A stretch of 64,000 bases of DNA from Rhodococcus sp. B50 (GTDB lineage Bacteria > Actinomycetota > Actinomycetes > Mycobacteriales > Mycobacteriaceae): assembly GCF_013602415.1 (NCBI RefSeq), contig NZ_WPAG02000002.1, positions 1,178,001 to 1,242,000 of the forward strand. Reading direction: 5' to 3'. Shown in pieces: positions 51,913 through 62,269 of the stretch. Under the pieces are notes generated by a model, which worked only from the letters and a program-made list of their open reading frames with translations, was not told the DNA's origin and made no database searches. Both the position numbers and the translations under genes were made by a program. Positions within the stretch are counted from its first letter, which is position 1; each line of letters begins with the position of its first letter.

Positions 51913-52280
51913 CCAGCCCCGTTCGACGACATCGACGACGCCTGCAGTTGGCTACCGCTCGACTGGCATCCCGAGGCGTTCGATGTCGCCGACGCCACCA
52001 CCGTGATCGCCGCCGCGATGACCGCACCGATGCCCGTGGCTGAGGAACTGGCAGAGTTGCGCGCACGACTCGAACGCCGCGCAGATCCGACGCTGACCCA
52101 CCTGTGGGAGCAGTCGGCATCGCACCCTGCGCTCCCGATCGGGGAGGCAGAAGCCGCACATCTGCTCGAACCATTCCTCGTGCTGCGCGACCTGATCGGC
52201 GACGGGTCGGGCTGACCAACGCCGGCTACCTACCACCGGCGCTGGTCGAGCAACTCGCCGTGGACCACACGACCAGGTAG
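51913..52280 (+). pseudogene. C-terminal remnant of a pRiA4b ORF-3-like protein
   Basis: The frame reads PAPFDDIDDACSWLPLDWHPEAFDV and continues to AEAAHLLEPFLVLRDLIGDGSG followed by a stop at 52213-52215. The next frame then reads LTNAGYLPPALVEQLAVDH, the family continuation, so a one-base shift lies near 52212. No start or ribosome site is visible upstream. PRiA4b ORF-3-like proteins are plasmid-associated, of unknown function. Identification rests on recalled family pattern. Confidence 0.45.
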
Positions 52281-52342
52281 TCGCGAAAGAGCACGGCGTG
52301 CTGGTGTTGCAACCTCGACACGGTAGTTCTCGGGTGGCGTTG

Positions 52343-52346
<4 letters not shown>
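52230..52346 (-). pseudogene. relE: Truncated RelE-type toxin
   Basis: A GTG start (52344-52346) overlaps the stop of the Phd gene (GTGA), as in intact pairs. The 38 codons read TTPPENYRVEVATPARRALS then RLPGRVVHGELLDQRRW and stop. RelE/ParE toxins start this way but continue for about 50-60 further residues containing the active-site region. The sequence departs from the family after RVVH, near 52260, where it enters the pRiA4b-like remnant on the other strand. The toxin is therefore disabled by a recombination junction. Confidence 0.7.
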
Positions 52347-53358
<1,012 letters not shown>

Positions 53359-53522
53359 TCCCTGCAAATTCCTGCCCCTGAACCAGGGATGTCTCATGCG
53401 GCACACAGTGCCTAGACCGTCCGCCACCACCTGCAGCCGCCCTTGGACCCAGCGTCCGGCGGGCCACGGCGGGTTGACCCACCATCCCGACCGCTTCACC
53501 GACGACAACCGGCACCAGCCCG

Positions 53523-53839
53523 ATGCGCTACTCGAGCGCAGTCCCCCGCTGGTTACTACCCACCGCCTCGTGCACGAGTTCGTCAACATCATGGCCGAAC
53601 GCCGCGGACGCGACCCGACCGCCTGGATCAGCGCCGTCGACACCGATGAAGAACCCGCACTGCGCACTTTCGCCATCGGACTACCCCGAGACATCGGTGC
53701 CGTCACAGCAGGGCTGCCTCTCTCCCACAACTCCGGGCCCGTCGAATGCCACATCAATCGCATCAAAATGCTCGAACGACGGAAGTACGAGCGCGCAACC
53801 CTCGACCCACTCCTCGAACGCGTCCTCCACACCCGGTAA
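53523..53839 (+). pseudogene. ISL3-family transposase C-terminal remnant
   Basis: The end of this frame reads HRLVHEFVNIMAERRGRD, ALRTFAIGLPRDIGAVTAGLPLSHNSGPVECHINRIKMLERRKYERATLDPLLERVLHTR, the C-terminal part of ISL3 transposases including the catalytic-glutamate region (here GPVECHINRIK). About 300 N-terminal residues, the terminal repeats and a start are absent. It marks an old transposition event next to the hppD fragment. Confidence 0.7.
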
Positions 53840-54105
53840 CGCAGGGCCACAACCCAATCACGCGAAGTGCTTCAGATCCAACTTCAGCGAGTGCCGGCAG
53901 ACCGACGATCTGTCGGGCTCGCCGGCACGGAGCTCCGTCACAGATGCCTCGGTCAACGCGGCCACGCGGGTAGCTTCGTCACGTTCTCACAACCCACTGC
54001 CCGCATTGCTGCGCTTCCCTAGACTGGAAGCCACCGGCGAGGAGTACGGAGTATGGACAACGGTCCGAAACCCCCACCCCTTCGAGCTGAGCACAACACG
54101 GCGCC

Positions 54106-55407
54106 ATGACCGCCGACACACTCGTCAACCTGGCGTTGGTACTGGTCTTCGTACTCGTCGGCGGCGTGTTCGCTGCCACTGAAATCGCGTTGGTGTCTTT
54201 GCGCGAAAGCCAGATCCGCGAACTCGACCGGCGTGGGGGACGCGGTCGACGCACCGCCACCCTCGCGCGCGACCCCAACCGGTTCCTGTCCGCGGTGCAG
54301 ATCGGGGTGACCGTCGCCGGGTTCTTCTCGGCCGCCTACGGTGCCTCCACCCTCGCCCCCGATCTTGCTCCGACACTGCGCCAGTGGGGATTGTCCGAGA
54401 GCGTCGCCAACGCCGCAGCCTTGATCGGCACCACCTTGGTCATCGCGTATCTATCCCTGGTGCTGGGCGAGCTGGTACCCAAACGTATCGCCCTCCAACG
54501 CGCCACCAGCACGGCACTGGTCACCGCCCCGGCGCTGGATCGCTTCGCCACTCTGATGCGCCCGGTGATCTGGTTGCTCTCGGTCTCCACCGACACCCTG
54601 GTGCGCCTGCTCGGCGCCGATCCGTCCCGCAAGAACGAAGAGATCACCCACGACGAGCTACGCGACATGTTGATCGAGCACGATGCTCTTCCGACCGACG
54701 AGCGCAGTGTGCTCACCGAAGTCTTCGACGCCGGAGCACGGTGCCTCACCGAGGTGATGCGGCCACGCACCGAAGTGGACTTCCTCGACGCCGACACCTC
54801 GATCCCGACGGCTCGCACCATCGCACTGAACACGGCACACAGTCGTTTCCCGATCACGGCCGACACCGTCGATCATGTGGTCGGATTCGTGCACCTGCGG
54901 GATCTGCTCGTCGCCGACCCTGTGACCGGACCCGAGCGGGTCGCCGACCTGTGCCGTCCCATCCTGGCCCTGCCCGGTTCCAAACCGGCCCTGGCCGCGC
55001 TGACGGTCATGCGACGGGGCAACGCGCAGATCGCCGTGGTCATCGACGAGTACGGCGGCACTGCCGGCATCGTGACCATCGAGGACATTGTCGAAGAGAT
55101 CGTCGGTGAGATCGGCGATGAATTCGAATCCATCGATGATGTCACCGCCATCGGACCGGCCGCCCAACAGCCCTCTTCGATCGGCACCCAACCGATCGAC
55201 GGACGCCTGCACATCGACGACTTCTCCCGCCTGACCGGCATCGAGTTACCCGACGGTCCCTACGACACCGTTGCCGGTTACGTCCTGCACCGCCTGCAAC
55301 AACTGCCGCGCGGTGGCGAATCCGTCGAGTGCGACGGGCACCGGCTCACCGTGGACGAACTCGATGGCCGTCGCATCGCGCGTCTGCACCTGATCCGACG
55401 CCCATAA
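54106..55407 (+). CDS. CNNM/CorC-type membrane protein (hemolysin-family, possible Mg2+/Co2+ transporter)
   Basis: This 433-residue protein has an N-terminal CNNM/DUF21 membrane domain (three to four helices; FAATEIALVSLRESQIREL, FLSAVQIGVTVAGFFSAAYGAS, LVLGELVPKRIALQ), a pair of CBS domains (EVMRPRTEVDFLD, VVIDEYGGTAGIVTIEDIVEEIVGEIGDEFE) and a C-terminal CorC/HlyC domain (IDGRLHIDDFSRLTGIELPDGPYDTVAGYVLHRL). Such proteins take part in Mg2+ or Co2+ transport or its regulation. The start ATG 54106 has only a weak ribosome site. Confidence 0.88.
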   Translation: MTADTLVNLALVLVFVLVGGVFAATEIALVSLRESQIRELDRRGGRGRRTATLARDPNRFLSAVQIGVTVAGFFSAAYGASTLAPDLAPTLRQWGLSESVANAAALIGTTLVIAYLSLVLGELVPKRIALQRATSTALVTAPALDRFATLMRPVIWLLSVSTDTLVRLLGADPSRKNEEITHDELRDMLIEHDALPTDERSVLTEVFDAGARCLTEVMRPRTEVDFLDADTSIPTARTIALNTAHSRFPITADTVDHVVGFVHLRDLLVADPVTGPERVADLCRPILALPGSKPALAALTVMRRGNAQIAVVIDEYGGTAGIVTIEDIVEEIVGEIGDEFESIDDVTAIGPAAQQPSSIGTQPIDGRLHIDDFSRLTGIELPDGPYDTVAGYVLHRLQQLPRGGESVECDGHRLTVDELDGRRIARLHLIRRP

Positions 55408-56122
55408 CCGAAGCCGGCCACGGCACGGCGACAACCACGGCGACCTCACGAAAGGGCGACCATCGCGCCGATCTCGTTGACCGCGCCTGCCGCGGTAGCG
55501 AGCCCGAGCGGCTGTGGCACTGTATCGAAAACCGCTTCGTGCGCTACCCGCACGTTCCAGAACCGGATCGGGCCGCCGTCGCGCGTCTACGTCGACCGCG
55601 CTGTTCGGACGAGGTTGAGCTTGTAACTCGTCACCGATGGTGGACTCAGCTAACGCAGCATCTTGATCCCCACCCGGTGACGGAGTAGCCACGACCGGGC
55701 AACGTCAAGTTGTGGTGACGCGAAAGCTCGGGAGTCGAGCAACGTCAGCTCGAACGGTTCGAGGGGAACAAGGCTCGTCGCACGTCCACCGCATGCGAGT
55801 GGGAAGTGCCCTGAAGACAGGCTTGCGGTCCTGACTGCTCATCATGGCCTTGCCGCTGGTGAGCCGGGCAGCGTCCTCGGTCCAGAGCCGCAGAATTCCG
55901 GCCAACCCGGTCCGATCGATATCTTCGGTCGGGTTCAGGCCGAACTGATGCCACCCGCTCAGACGTTGGGGGTCGGTAGGGTGTGCTGCTCAGCCACTGT
56001 GCCCGCCGGTACCGTGGTGGGAGCGGTGCGGACTCATCGGACTTGTCGGCTCGAATGGGGTTCCCTGCTGAGCGCACGACAACGGACAGTATGCGTTCTC
56101 CGCCCAGCCGGGAACCCTTCGA
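55408..56122. other. Gene-poor region between the CNNM gene and the second solute-binding lipoprotein
   Basis: No intact gene is visible in about 700 bases. The right part holds the leftward DyP-like scrap. The left part (55408-55704) has open frames of no recognisable family, such as one ending RFVRYPHVPEPDRAAVARL. No clear terminator or repeat was found. Confidence 0.4.
55705..55989 (-). pseudogene. Possible DyP-type peroxidase fragment
   Basis: Between in-frame stops, the leftward frame reads AAHPTDPQRLSGWHQFGLNPTEDIDRTGLAGILRLWTEDAARLTSGKAMMSSQDRK. The LLRxWTxxAxRLTxG pattern is typical of the N-terminal domain of DyP/EfeB peroxidases. The fragment has no start or heme-binding region, and the rest diverges. 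It is a tentative identification. Confidence 0.35.
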
Positions 56123-57700
56123 TCAGCTGACCCAGAGCTCTTCCGGCAGTGGGGATCCCAGAGTATAGAGCGTTACGCCGTGGAGATTGTCACCATAGGT
56201 GACAGAGGGCGTTGCTCGTGTGTACCACACCCCGACAGCGAGTTCGTCGAGGCGTTCCTGCGCAGCGGTGTAGGCATCGACGCGCTCGTCCTGTGATTCG
56301 GACACTCGTCCGCGGTCGAGTGCCGCGTCCAGTTCGGGATCGTTGACACCCATGAAGTTGCCTGCCGAGGTGGAATGGAAAGCCGTCCACAGTGCGTAGT
56401 CGGGATCCTGGACGATCGCGGACGTGATCGACATATCGAAGTCGCGGCTTGCCGTTCGCGCATGCGCGTTGGTGATGTCGTGCATCTCGACCTTCACATC
56501 GACGTTGTCGTAGGCGCTCAGTTGTGCCTGTACGGCTTCGGCAAGCATCTTGCTCTCGCTGGCTGGATAGGACATGAAGGTGAAAGAGACCGGCTTGCCT
56601 TCAGCTGCAAGGGCATCGAACAGCTTTTGTGCCTCTTCACTGTTCGTTTCCGGAAGAGGAGCTCCGGTGTAGTAAGGGGATCCCTCCGGGAACAGCGATG
56701 TAGGTACCGCGCCCTCGCCGTTGTACACGACGGTATTGAGGTTGTCGGGATCGAGTGCCAACTGAACGGCTTGTCGTGCACGTATGTCATCGAACGGTGC
56801 GCGACGTTGATTCATCGCGATGATCTGGCCTCCACCGGTGGGGACGACCTCGTAGCGCAGCCCTTGAGTTTCGGCCTTGCGGATGTTGCTCGCGCTGGAT
56901 TCGGACGCGAGATCCGCCGCGCCGGTGGTCATGGCGTTCATGCGCTGGTTGGCGTCGTGGGCCGTACGGATCGTCAGGCGGTCGAGGTACGGCTTGGGAG
57001 CGTCCCAGTATCCGGGGTTCTTCTGGAGTTCGATGTCGCTTTGACGTGTCCAGTCGACCAGTGTGAACGGTCCGGCCCCCACTGGGTTCTCGTCGAATGA
57101 TGTGGTGCCCTTGTCCAGTGCGGTCGGTGAGGCGATCCAGTTCATTGCCCCCGCGACGAGCCCTTGTGCGAAATACGGGTTCGGCGCCGCCAGTGTGACT
57201 TTCAGGGTAGTGGGATCGACGACCTCGCTGCTTGCGACTTGTACTGCGTGCCGGCCCGCCGTCGAGCCGATCTGTGGGTCCTTCAACCGGTCCCAGTTGT
57301 ACTTCACCGCGGCAGCGTCCAGGGGGGTTCCGTCGGTGAATGTCAGTCCAGGTCGCAGTGTCAAGGTGAAGGTCTGGCCGCCGTCGGTCGAACTGAAGTC
57401 GGTGGCCATCTTGTATTCGATGTCGAAGTTCTCGATATCGTTGATCATCAACGTGCCGTACAGGGCATTTCCCAAGGTGGCCATGTGCGCCCAGGTGTTG
57501 GACAGTTTGGCGGGGTCGAGGGACTGCGGCTCGGCGACCTGCAGCACTCGCGCCGTACCACCCGAGACGGGCTCACCTTCGTTTTCGGATGCCGCGCCGG
57601 CTGTGGCGCCGTTCCCGGCGCCACAGCCGGCGACGAACATGCACAACACTATCGACAGTATTGCGCTGGGCAGTTTCGGTATACGTCTGGATCGGACCAC
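56123..57700 (-). CDS. ABC transporter solute-binding lipoprotein, family 5 (paralogue)
   Basis: This 525-residue lipoprotein starts at GTG 57698-57700 after AGAGG. It has the lipobox VAGC|GAGNG and closely follows the first copy at 21734-23311: GGTARVLQVAEPQSLDPAKL, LRPGLTFTDGTPLDAAAVKYNWDRL, FDENPVGAGPFTLVDW, GGGQIIAMNQRRAPFDDIRARQAVQLALD. No permease genes accompany it. It lies after a TetR gene at the end of the leftward P450 operon, in the same direction, and may bind that pathway's substrate. Confidence 0.87.
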   Translation of the reverse strand: MVRSRRIPKLPSAILSIVLCMFVAGCGAGNGATAGAASENEGEPVSGGTARVLQVAEPQSLDPAKLSNTWAHMATLGNALYGTLMINDIENFDIEYKMATDFSSTDGGQTFTLTLRPGLTFTDGTPLDAAAVKYNWDRLKDPQIGSTAGRHAVQVASSEVVDPTTLKVTLAAPNPYFAQGLVAGAMNWIASPTALDKGTTSFDENPVGAGPFTLVDWTRQSDIELQKNPGYWDAPKPYLDRLTIRTAHDANQRMNAMTTGAADLASESSASNIRKAETQGLRYEVVPTGGGQIIAMNQRRAPFDDIRARQAVQLALDPDNLNTVVYNGEGAVPTSLFPEGSPYYTGAPLPETNSEEAQKLFDALAAEGKPVSFTFMSYPASESKMLAEAVQAQLSAYDNVDVKVEMHDITNAHARTASRDFDMSITSAIVQDPDYALWTAFHSTSAGNFMGVNDPELDAALDRGRVSESQDERVDAYTAAQERLDELAVGVWYTRATPSVTYGDNLHGVTLYTLGSPLPEELWVS

Positions 57701-57862
57701 GGGAACCTCTCGATCAATGCAAGCGGGTGGGCAGTGGATTCGACAGTGTGCGTGCAACGCAGGGACGCCGAGGTGCGTGTCATCCCGGCCCCTGACACAG
57801 GCACGCGAATGAGCTGGGATCGAACAGTTCCGCTGAACAGGAGAGTGACCGTACGTTGGCCT

Positions 57863-58504
57863 TCAGCGCGCAGAGCCGCCGAGTGCTTTCAGGCAGAACT
57901 GCCAGAGCTGCTCCTGCACGTCACCGATATCACCGGTGGCGTAGGCGTAGTGGTGGTACACCGACCGAACGAGCTCGGCGATGAACCACGCGTCTTTCTC
58001 GGTGTTGGTGGAGGTCAGAAGGCCGGCTGCGACACCGGCGCGGATTTCGGTGTGCAACAGGTCGACCAACGGTTGCTCGACCTGGGCCAGTTCCTTCGGG
58101 AAGACACGCTGCAACTGCCAATGCGTCGACACGATGAATTGGGCGAGCGTGTGGCGACGGTGTTCGCCGTCCAGTCCGCTCAACGGCGACGTCACGAAGA
58201 ACCGCAGGCGCTGCAGAGGATCCGTCAGGTCATCGGCCGCCACGGACCACCGGCGGCACGCATCACTCAAGCCGTCACCGATGACTGCCAGAAGGAGTTC
58301 ATCTTTGCTGGTGAAGTAGCGGTAGAAGGTCTGGAGTGCGACTCCTGCCTCCTTCGCGAGTTCCTGGGTGGTGAACGAGTCGCCCTTGAGCAGCACGAGC
58401 CGGTGTGCGGCATCGAGAATCGATCGCACGTGATTCTCGATGCGACTGCGCGAGCGCTGTACCGCTGTCGACCGTTCGACTGCGCGTTCCTCAACCCAGG
58501 ACAT
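57863..58504 (-). CDS. TetR-family transcriptional regulator
   Basis: This 213-residue regulator has the N-terminal TetR HTH (NHVRSILDAAHRLVLLKGDSFTTQELAKEAGVALQTFYRYFTSKDELLLAVIG) and an all-helical ligand domain. It is 21 bp downstream of the deazaflavin reductase gene in the same direction and so is probably the operon's own repressor. Candidate operators are the palindromes at 63750-63787 at the head of the operon. Confidence 0.88.
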   Translation of the reverse strand: MSWVEERAVERSTAVQRSRSRIENHVRSILDAAHRLVLLKGDSFTTQELAKEAGVALQTFYRYFTSKDELLLAVIGDGLSDACRRWSVAADDLTDPLQRLRFFVTSPLSGLDGEHRRHTLAQFIVSTHWQLQRVFPKELAQVEQPLVDLLHTEIRAGVAAGLLTSTNTEKDAWFIAELVRSVYHHYAYATGDIGDVQEQLWQFCLKALGGSAR

Positions 58505-58525
58505 GCTGACAAATCCTAGTCGGCG

Positions 58526-58960
58526 TCATGTCGGCGTGAGCACCACGACGGGGATATCCCTATCGGTGCGCGCCTGGTAGGTGTCGTAGTTGGGCCACGT
58601 GTCCGTCACGATCTTCCAGAGTCGAGGCTTTTCTGCCTTCGAGGCGGTCCTTGCGACGACCTGCATCTTCCGGTCCTTGACCTGCACCTCCGCGTGCGGG
58701 TTCTCCTGCAGGTTGACATACCACAGCGGATGCTTCGGGGCGCCTCCCTTCGAGGCGACCACCAGCAAATCCTCACCGTCGCGCGCGAAGATCAGAGCTG
58801 ACGTCAATCGCCGTCCGGAACGCCGACCTGTCACGGTGAGGAGCAGTATCGGTACACCATTCCAGAGATAGCCGACTTCCCCTCCGGTCTGTTGGTAGAC
58901 CCGGACGTGTTCGTCACCTCTGAGCGAAAGATCCGGTGAAGCATAGTTTTTCTCAGACAT
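58526..58960 (-). CDS. Deazaflavin (F420)-dependent nitroreductase-family protein
   Basis: This 144-residue protein has the DDN/FDOR split-barrel features: GVPILLLTVTGRRSGRRLTSALIFARDGEDLLVVASKGGAPKHPLWYVNLQENPHAEVQV and VTDTWPNYDTYQARTDRDIPVVVL. The KGGAPKHPLWYVNL stretch is the F420-binding hallmark. Its start overlaps the P450 stop by eight bases. It probably reduces an enone or a similar bond in the pathway using F420H2. Confidence 0.88.
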   Translation of the reverse strand: MSEKNYASPDLSLRGDEHVRVYQQTGGEVGYLWNGVPILLLTVTGRRSGRRLTSALIFARDGEDLLVVASKGGAPKHPLWYVNLQENPHAEVQVKDRKMQVVARTASKAEKPRLWKIVTDTWPNYDTYQARTDRDIPVVVLTPT

Positions 58961-60224
58961 CGCTATCTCGTTCCGTATCGAAGAGCACGGGTATGGCGGT
59001 GGCGCCTCGTTCGTACATTCCGACGATCCGGGGCTGCTCGGCTGCAGGGTCGAGGCGCAGGCCGGGAAGCCGATCCAGCAGTGCGTTGATACCCACCGTC
59101 ATCTCGCCACGCGCCACGTGCATGCCGAGGCACGTGTGGACACCTTGGCCGAACGCCAATGTGGACCTTGTGGGGCGGGTGATGTCGTACTCCTCGGGAC
59201 GCTCCCATCTTTCCGGATCGCGATTTGCCGCACCCACGCACAGATGTATGACCGAGCCCTTCGGAATCTCCTGACCGTAGAAGTCGATGTCTTCGGTGAC
59301 CCAACGGGAGAACATCGGATCGGTGGGCATCCATCGCAAAGTTTCTTCGATGGCAGCGCGCAGTAACTGTCGATCGTTGCGCACCGCCTCCAGGACCTCC
59401 GGACGTTGCAGCAGTGCGGTGAGGGTGGTGCCCATCTGCTTCCATGTGGTGCCCGACCCCGCAGCGAGAAGGAGTAGCGAAAAGGTATAGATCTCCGCAT
59501 CGGAGAGTCGTTGGGCAGCACCGTCCGCATCCGGGAGTTCTGCCTGTACCAGGACGCTGATCAGGTCGTCCTGTGGTTCTTCGCGCCGCGCAGCAACGAT
59601 CGGCATAAGGATCTCGACGATCTTCTGGTGGTCGCGTGTCAACGCGGCGCGGATATCGAGGGCCTGATCCATCGGGACACCGAAACTGCCCGTGATAGTG
59701 AGCACCGGAATGGCAGCACAGAAGTCGACGTTGAGTTCGGCGCTCCCGTCGCCGACGAAGCCGTCGATGAGCAGGTGGACGGTTTCCTCGATCCAGTTAC
59801 GGATCCACCACTCGGCGTTCGACGGAAGGAACGACGGTTGTACGAGACCGCGATATCGTCGATGCTGCACGCCACCCATCGACAACATGCTGTTGTGTCC
59901 GAGTGAACCCTTCTCCGGATCGACATCGACTGCCTCGGGGGACGAGGCGAACACCTTCGGATTTCGAAAGGCTTCGTTGCATGCTTCGAAGCTGAATGCC
60001 GAGAAGTGAGGCCGGTCCGGAAACGGAAGCCCCTGAAAGTAAAGTTGATCCGAGATTCCCGTGAGTTCGTGCACGGTCCCCCGATGCACCGGCCGCTCGC
60101 TGCGGAGCCGACGCCAGATCGGATACGGGTCCTCGCCATAGAGGCCTCCGGTGAGCTCGTTGTACGAACCTCGAAGATCGAACAGTTCCCGCATTCGGTG
60201 GCGGTCGAGTGAAGTGGTCGTCAT
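58953..60224 (-). CDS. Cytochrome P450
   Basis: This 423-residue bacterial P450 has the I-helix oxygen-activation motif AAGSGTTWKQ, the K-helix EETLRWMP, the PERF-like region ERPEEYDITRPT and the heme loop FGQGVHTCLG with the axial Cys. It would hydroxylate a hydrophobic compound, with electrons from a ferredoxin and reductase not encoded nearby. The start at ATG 60224 overlaps the SDR stop (ATGA). The operon context with SDR, amidohydrolase and aldehyde dehydrogenase suggests terpene, steroid or aromatic breakdown. Confidence 0.92.
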   Translation of the reverse strand: MTTTSLDRHRMRELFDLRGSYNELTGGLYGEDPYPIWRRLRSERPVHRGTVHELTGISDQLYFQGLPFPDRPHFSAFSFEACNEAFRNPKVFASSPEAVDVDPEKGSLGHNSMLSMGGVQHRRYRGLVQPSFLPSNAEWWIRNWIEETVHLLIDGFVGDGSAELNVDFCAAIPVLTITGSFGVPMDQALDIRAALTRDHQKIVEILMPIVAARREEPQDDLISVLVQAELPDADGAAQRLSDAEIYTFSLLLLAAGSGTTWKQMGTTLTALLQRPEVLEAVRNDRQLLRAAIEETLRWMPTDPMFSRWVTEDIDFYGQEIPKGSVIHLCVGAANRDPERWERPEEYDITRPTRSTLAFGQGVHTCLGMHVARGEMTVGINALLDRLPGLRLDPAAEQPRIVGMYERGATAIPVLFDTERDSDV

Positions 60225-61000
60225 CGTGCTACGTATCCTCCGTCGACGGGCATGGCCACGCCCGTGATGTTGTGTGCCCGGTCGGACGCGAGGAACAAGA
60301 TCGCCTCCGCGCAGTCCTCAGCGGTAACGGCGCGGCCCAGTGGATGTTGTGCCGCCACCGTGGTCTCGACACGTGCGCTCAGCGCGGGATCCATGCCGCC
60401 GGCGGCCATGAAACCGGTCGCGGGCATCCCTGCGGGGCAGATGGCGTTGACCCGGATGTCGTGAGGTGCGCCTTCGATCGCCAACGCGCGTGTCAACTGC
60501 AGTACCGCGCCTTTGGTCGCTCCGTAGAGCGATCCGCCCCAGGCAACGATGCCCGCGACCGATGCGGTGTTCACGATCGTGCCGCCGGTACCTTGTTTTT
60601 TGAAGCGCAGCACCGCGTGCTTGCACCCGAAGAAGACACCACCGAGATTCACCGACACCAACCGGTTGAAGTCGTCCAGCGTGTGATCTTCGAGCAGCGC
60701 ACCGAGCCGCGGTGTCGGGATGCCGACGTTGTTGACAAGCACGTCGAGCCGACCGTACTGCTCGACGGCGGCCGCGACCATGGCCTCGACCTGGTCCTCG
60801 CGAGAGACGTCGACACCCATCGCGATGGCGTTGCCCCCGGCACTCTCGATGAGGCGAACGGTCGCCTTCGCCTCATCGACATCGATGTCCGCACAGACCA
60901 CTCGCGCACCGTCGCCGGCGAAACGTACGGCCGTCGCCCGTCCCACCCCGGAAGCGGCACCTGTGACGATCACACTCTTGTCTACGAACAGCCCGCTCAT
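60221..61000 (-). CDS. Short-chain dehydrogenase/reductase
   Basis: This 259-residue SDR has VTGAASGVGRA, VNNVG, the Ser-containing TIVNTASVAGIVAWGG and YGATK (one residue fewer between Ser and Tyr than usual), and ends VAMPVDGGYVAR. The acidic ADID after strand 2 indicates NAD(H). The start at ATG 61000 follows GGAGTTCTGT. It likely oxidises the alcohol made by the P450, whose gene it overlaps. Confidence 0.9.
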   Translation of the reverse strand: MSGLFVDKSVIVTGAASGVGRATAVRFAGDGARVVCADIDVDEAKATVRLIESAGGNAIAMGVDVSREDQVEAMVAAAVEQYGRLDVLVNNVGIPTPRLGALLEDHTLDDFNRLVSVNLGGVFFGCKHAVLRFKKQGTGGTIVNTASVAGIVAWGGSLYGATKGAVLQLTRALAIEGAPHDIRVNAICPAGMPATGFMAAGGMDPALSARVETTVAAQHPLGRAVTAEDCAEAILFLASDRAHNITGVAMPVDGGYVAR

Positions 61001-61045
61001 ACAGAACTCCGTTCTATTGCGAAGAACTCGCACATGGCGACATGG

Positions 61046-62269
61046 TCAGACATGGGGCAGCACCGGCGGCTCGGCCGGGGTGAAGCGGTACAGTCGCTCG
61101 GCGTTGCCTCGCAGAATCTTGTACTGGACTTCGGGTGAGAGGTGGTCGATCTGCTTCTTGACTGCCGAGATGCAGTTGGGCCACGTCGAATCCGAGTGCG
61201 GGTAGTCGGTTTCGCACATGATGTTGTCCTCACCGATCTCGTCGATACTCGCGATCCCGTGATGGTCCTCGATGAAGCATCCGAAGATGTGCTTGCGGAA
61301 CACCTCGCGCACGTTGAGCGCGCCCAAGTCGGTGTCCATACCTGCATGTCCGGTGAAATTGGCTCCCCGCTGCACCCAGTACCGCTGCTTGTCGAGCACT
61401 TGTTCGGCCCGCTCGAGGAAGTACGGGATCCACCCGATCTCCCCTTCGGACAAGGCGATCTTGAGGTTGGGGAAACGTTGGAACACGCTGCTGAACAGCC
61501 ACGTCAGCATCGCACCCGAAGTGCGGGTCGCACCCCAGGACAGGTTCGCCATGAACGGGGCGTCCGCGGAGATCCGGGGCACCGTGGACGACGAGCCGAC
61601 GTGCATCGAGACGACCATCTCGAGGTCGTTGGCTGCGGCGAACACCGGGTCCCAGTAGCGGTCCTTGTCATGGATGGTCGGCAGTCCGAGAGGCTCGGGA
61701 TTCTCTGAGAAGCAGAAAGAAGTCACGCCCTTCTCCGCGCAGCGTTCCATCTCCTTGGCCGCGAGTTTCGGATCCCATAGCGGAATCAGCATCAACGGGA
61801 TGAAACGTCCCGGTGCCGCGCCGGCCCATTCCTCGATGTGCCAATCGTTGTACGCCTGCAGGCACGTGAACCCGAACTCGCGGTCGCTCGCTTCCATGAA
61901 GAGCTGACCACAGAATCGGGTGATGGTCGGAAACGACAGCGACGCAAGGATTCCTGCGCGGTTCATATCCTCGACGCGTTCCAGCGCGTCGTAGCAACCC
62001 GGACGCATGTCGCTGTAGTTCAGCGGTTCGGGGCTGAACTCCTCTTTGGATTTGCCTGCCACGGCGCTCAGGCCGCTACTCGGGAACTTCTTGCCGTCGT
62101 AGACCCAGACGTCCATCCCCGTCTTGTCATCCTTGATCATGTGGGGGGCGCGGTCCCGATCTTTTTTCGGTACTCGGTCGACCCAGAGGTTCGGGGGCTC
62201 GAGGATGTGATCGTCCACCGAGATCAGCCAATCCAGGTTGTACTCGGTGGTGTTCGTCTCGTTGCTCAT
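61046..62269 (-). CDS. Amidohydrolase-family (amidohydrolase-2, decarboxylase/hydrolase type) protein
   Basis: This 407-residue metal-dependent TIM-barrel protein has the metal motif near the N-terminus (SVDDHILEPPNLW), a mid-protein His strand (MVVSMHVGSSS) and the C-terminal Asp motif (CETDYPHSDSTWPN), with LSEGEIGWIPYFLER typical of the amidohydrolase-2 group that includes 2-amino-3-carboxymuconate-6-semialdehyde decarboxylase-like enzymes. The start at ATG 62269 overlaps the aldehyde dehydrogenase stop. It probably performs a ring-cleavage product hydrolysis or decarboxylation. Confidence 0.85.
   Translation of the reverse strand: MSNETNTTEYNLDWLISVDDHILEPPNLWVDRVPKKDRDRAPHMIKDDKTGMDVWVYDGKKFPSSGLSAVAGKSKEEFSPEPLNYSDMRPGCYDALERVEDMNRAGILASLSFPTITRFCGQLFMEASDREFGFTCLQAYNDWHIEEWAGAAPGRFIPLMLIPLWDPKLAAKEMERCAEKGVTSFCFSENPEPLGLPTIHDKDRYWDPVFAAANDLEMVVSMHVGSSSTVPRISADAPFMANLSWGATRTSGAMLTWLFSSVFQRFPNLKIALSEGEIGWIPYFLERAEQVLDKQRYWVQRGANFTGHAGMDTDLGALNVREVFRKHIFGCFIEDHHGIASIDEIGEDNIMCETDYPHSDSTWPNCISAVKKQIDHLSPEVQYKILRGNAERLYRFTPAEPPVLPHV

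Noticed and set aside
53359..54105. Intact insertion sequence
   Set aside because: Only the C-terminal part of a transposase is legible, and no terminal inverted repeats or target duplications were found.
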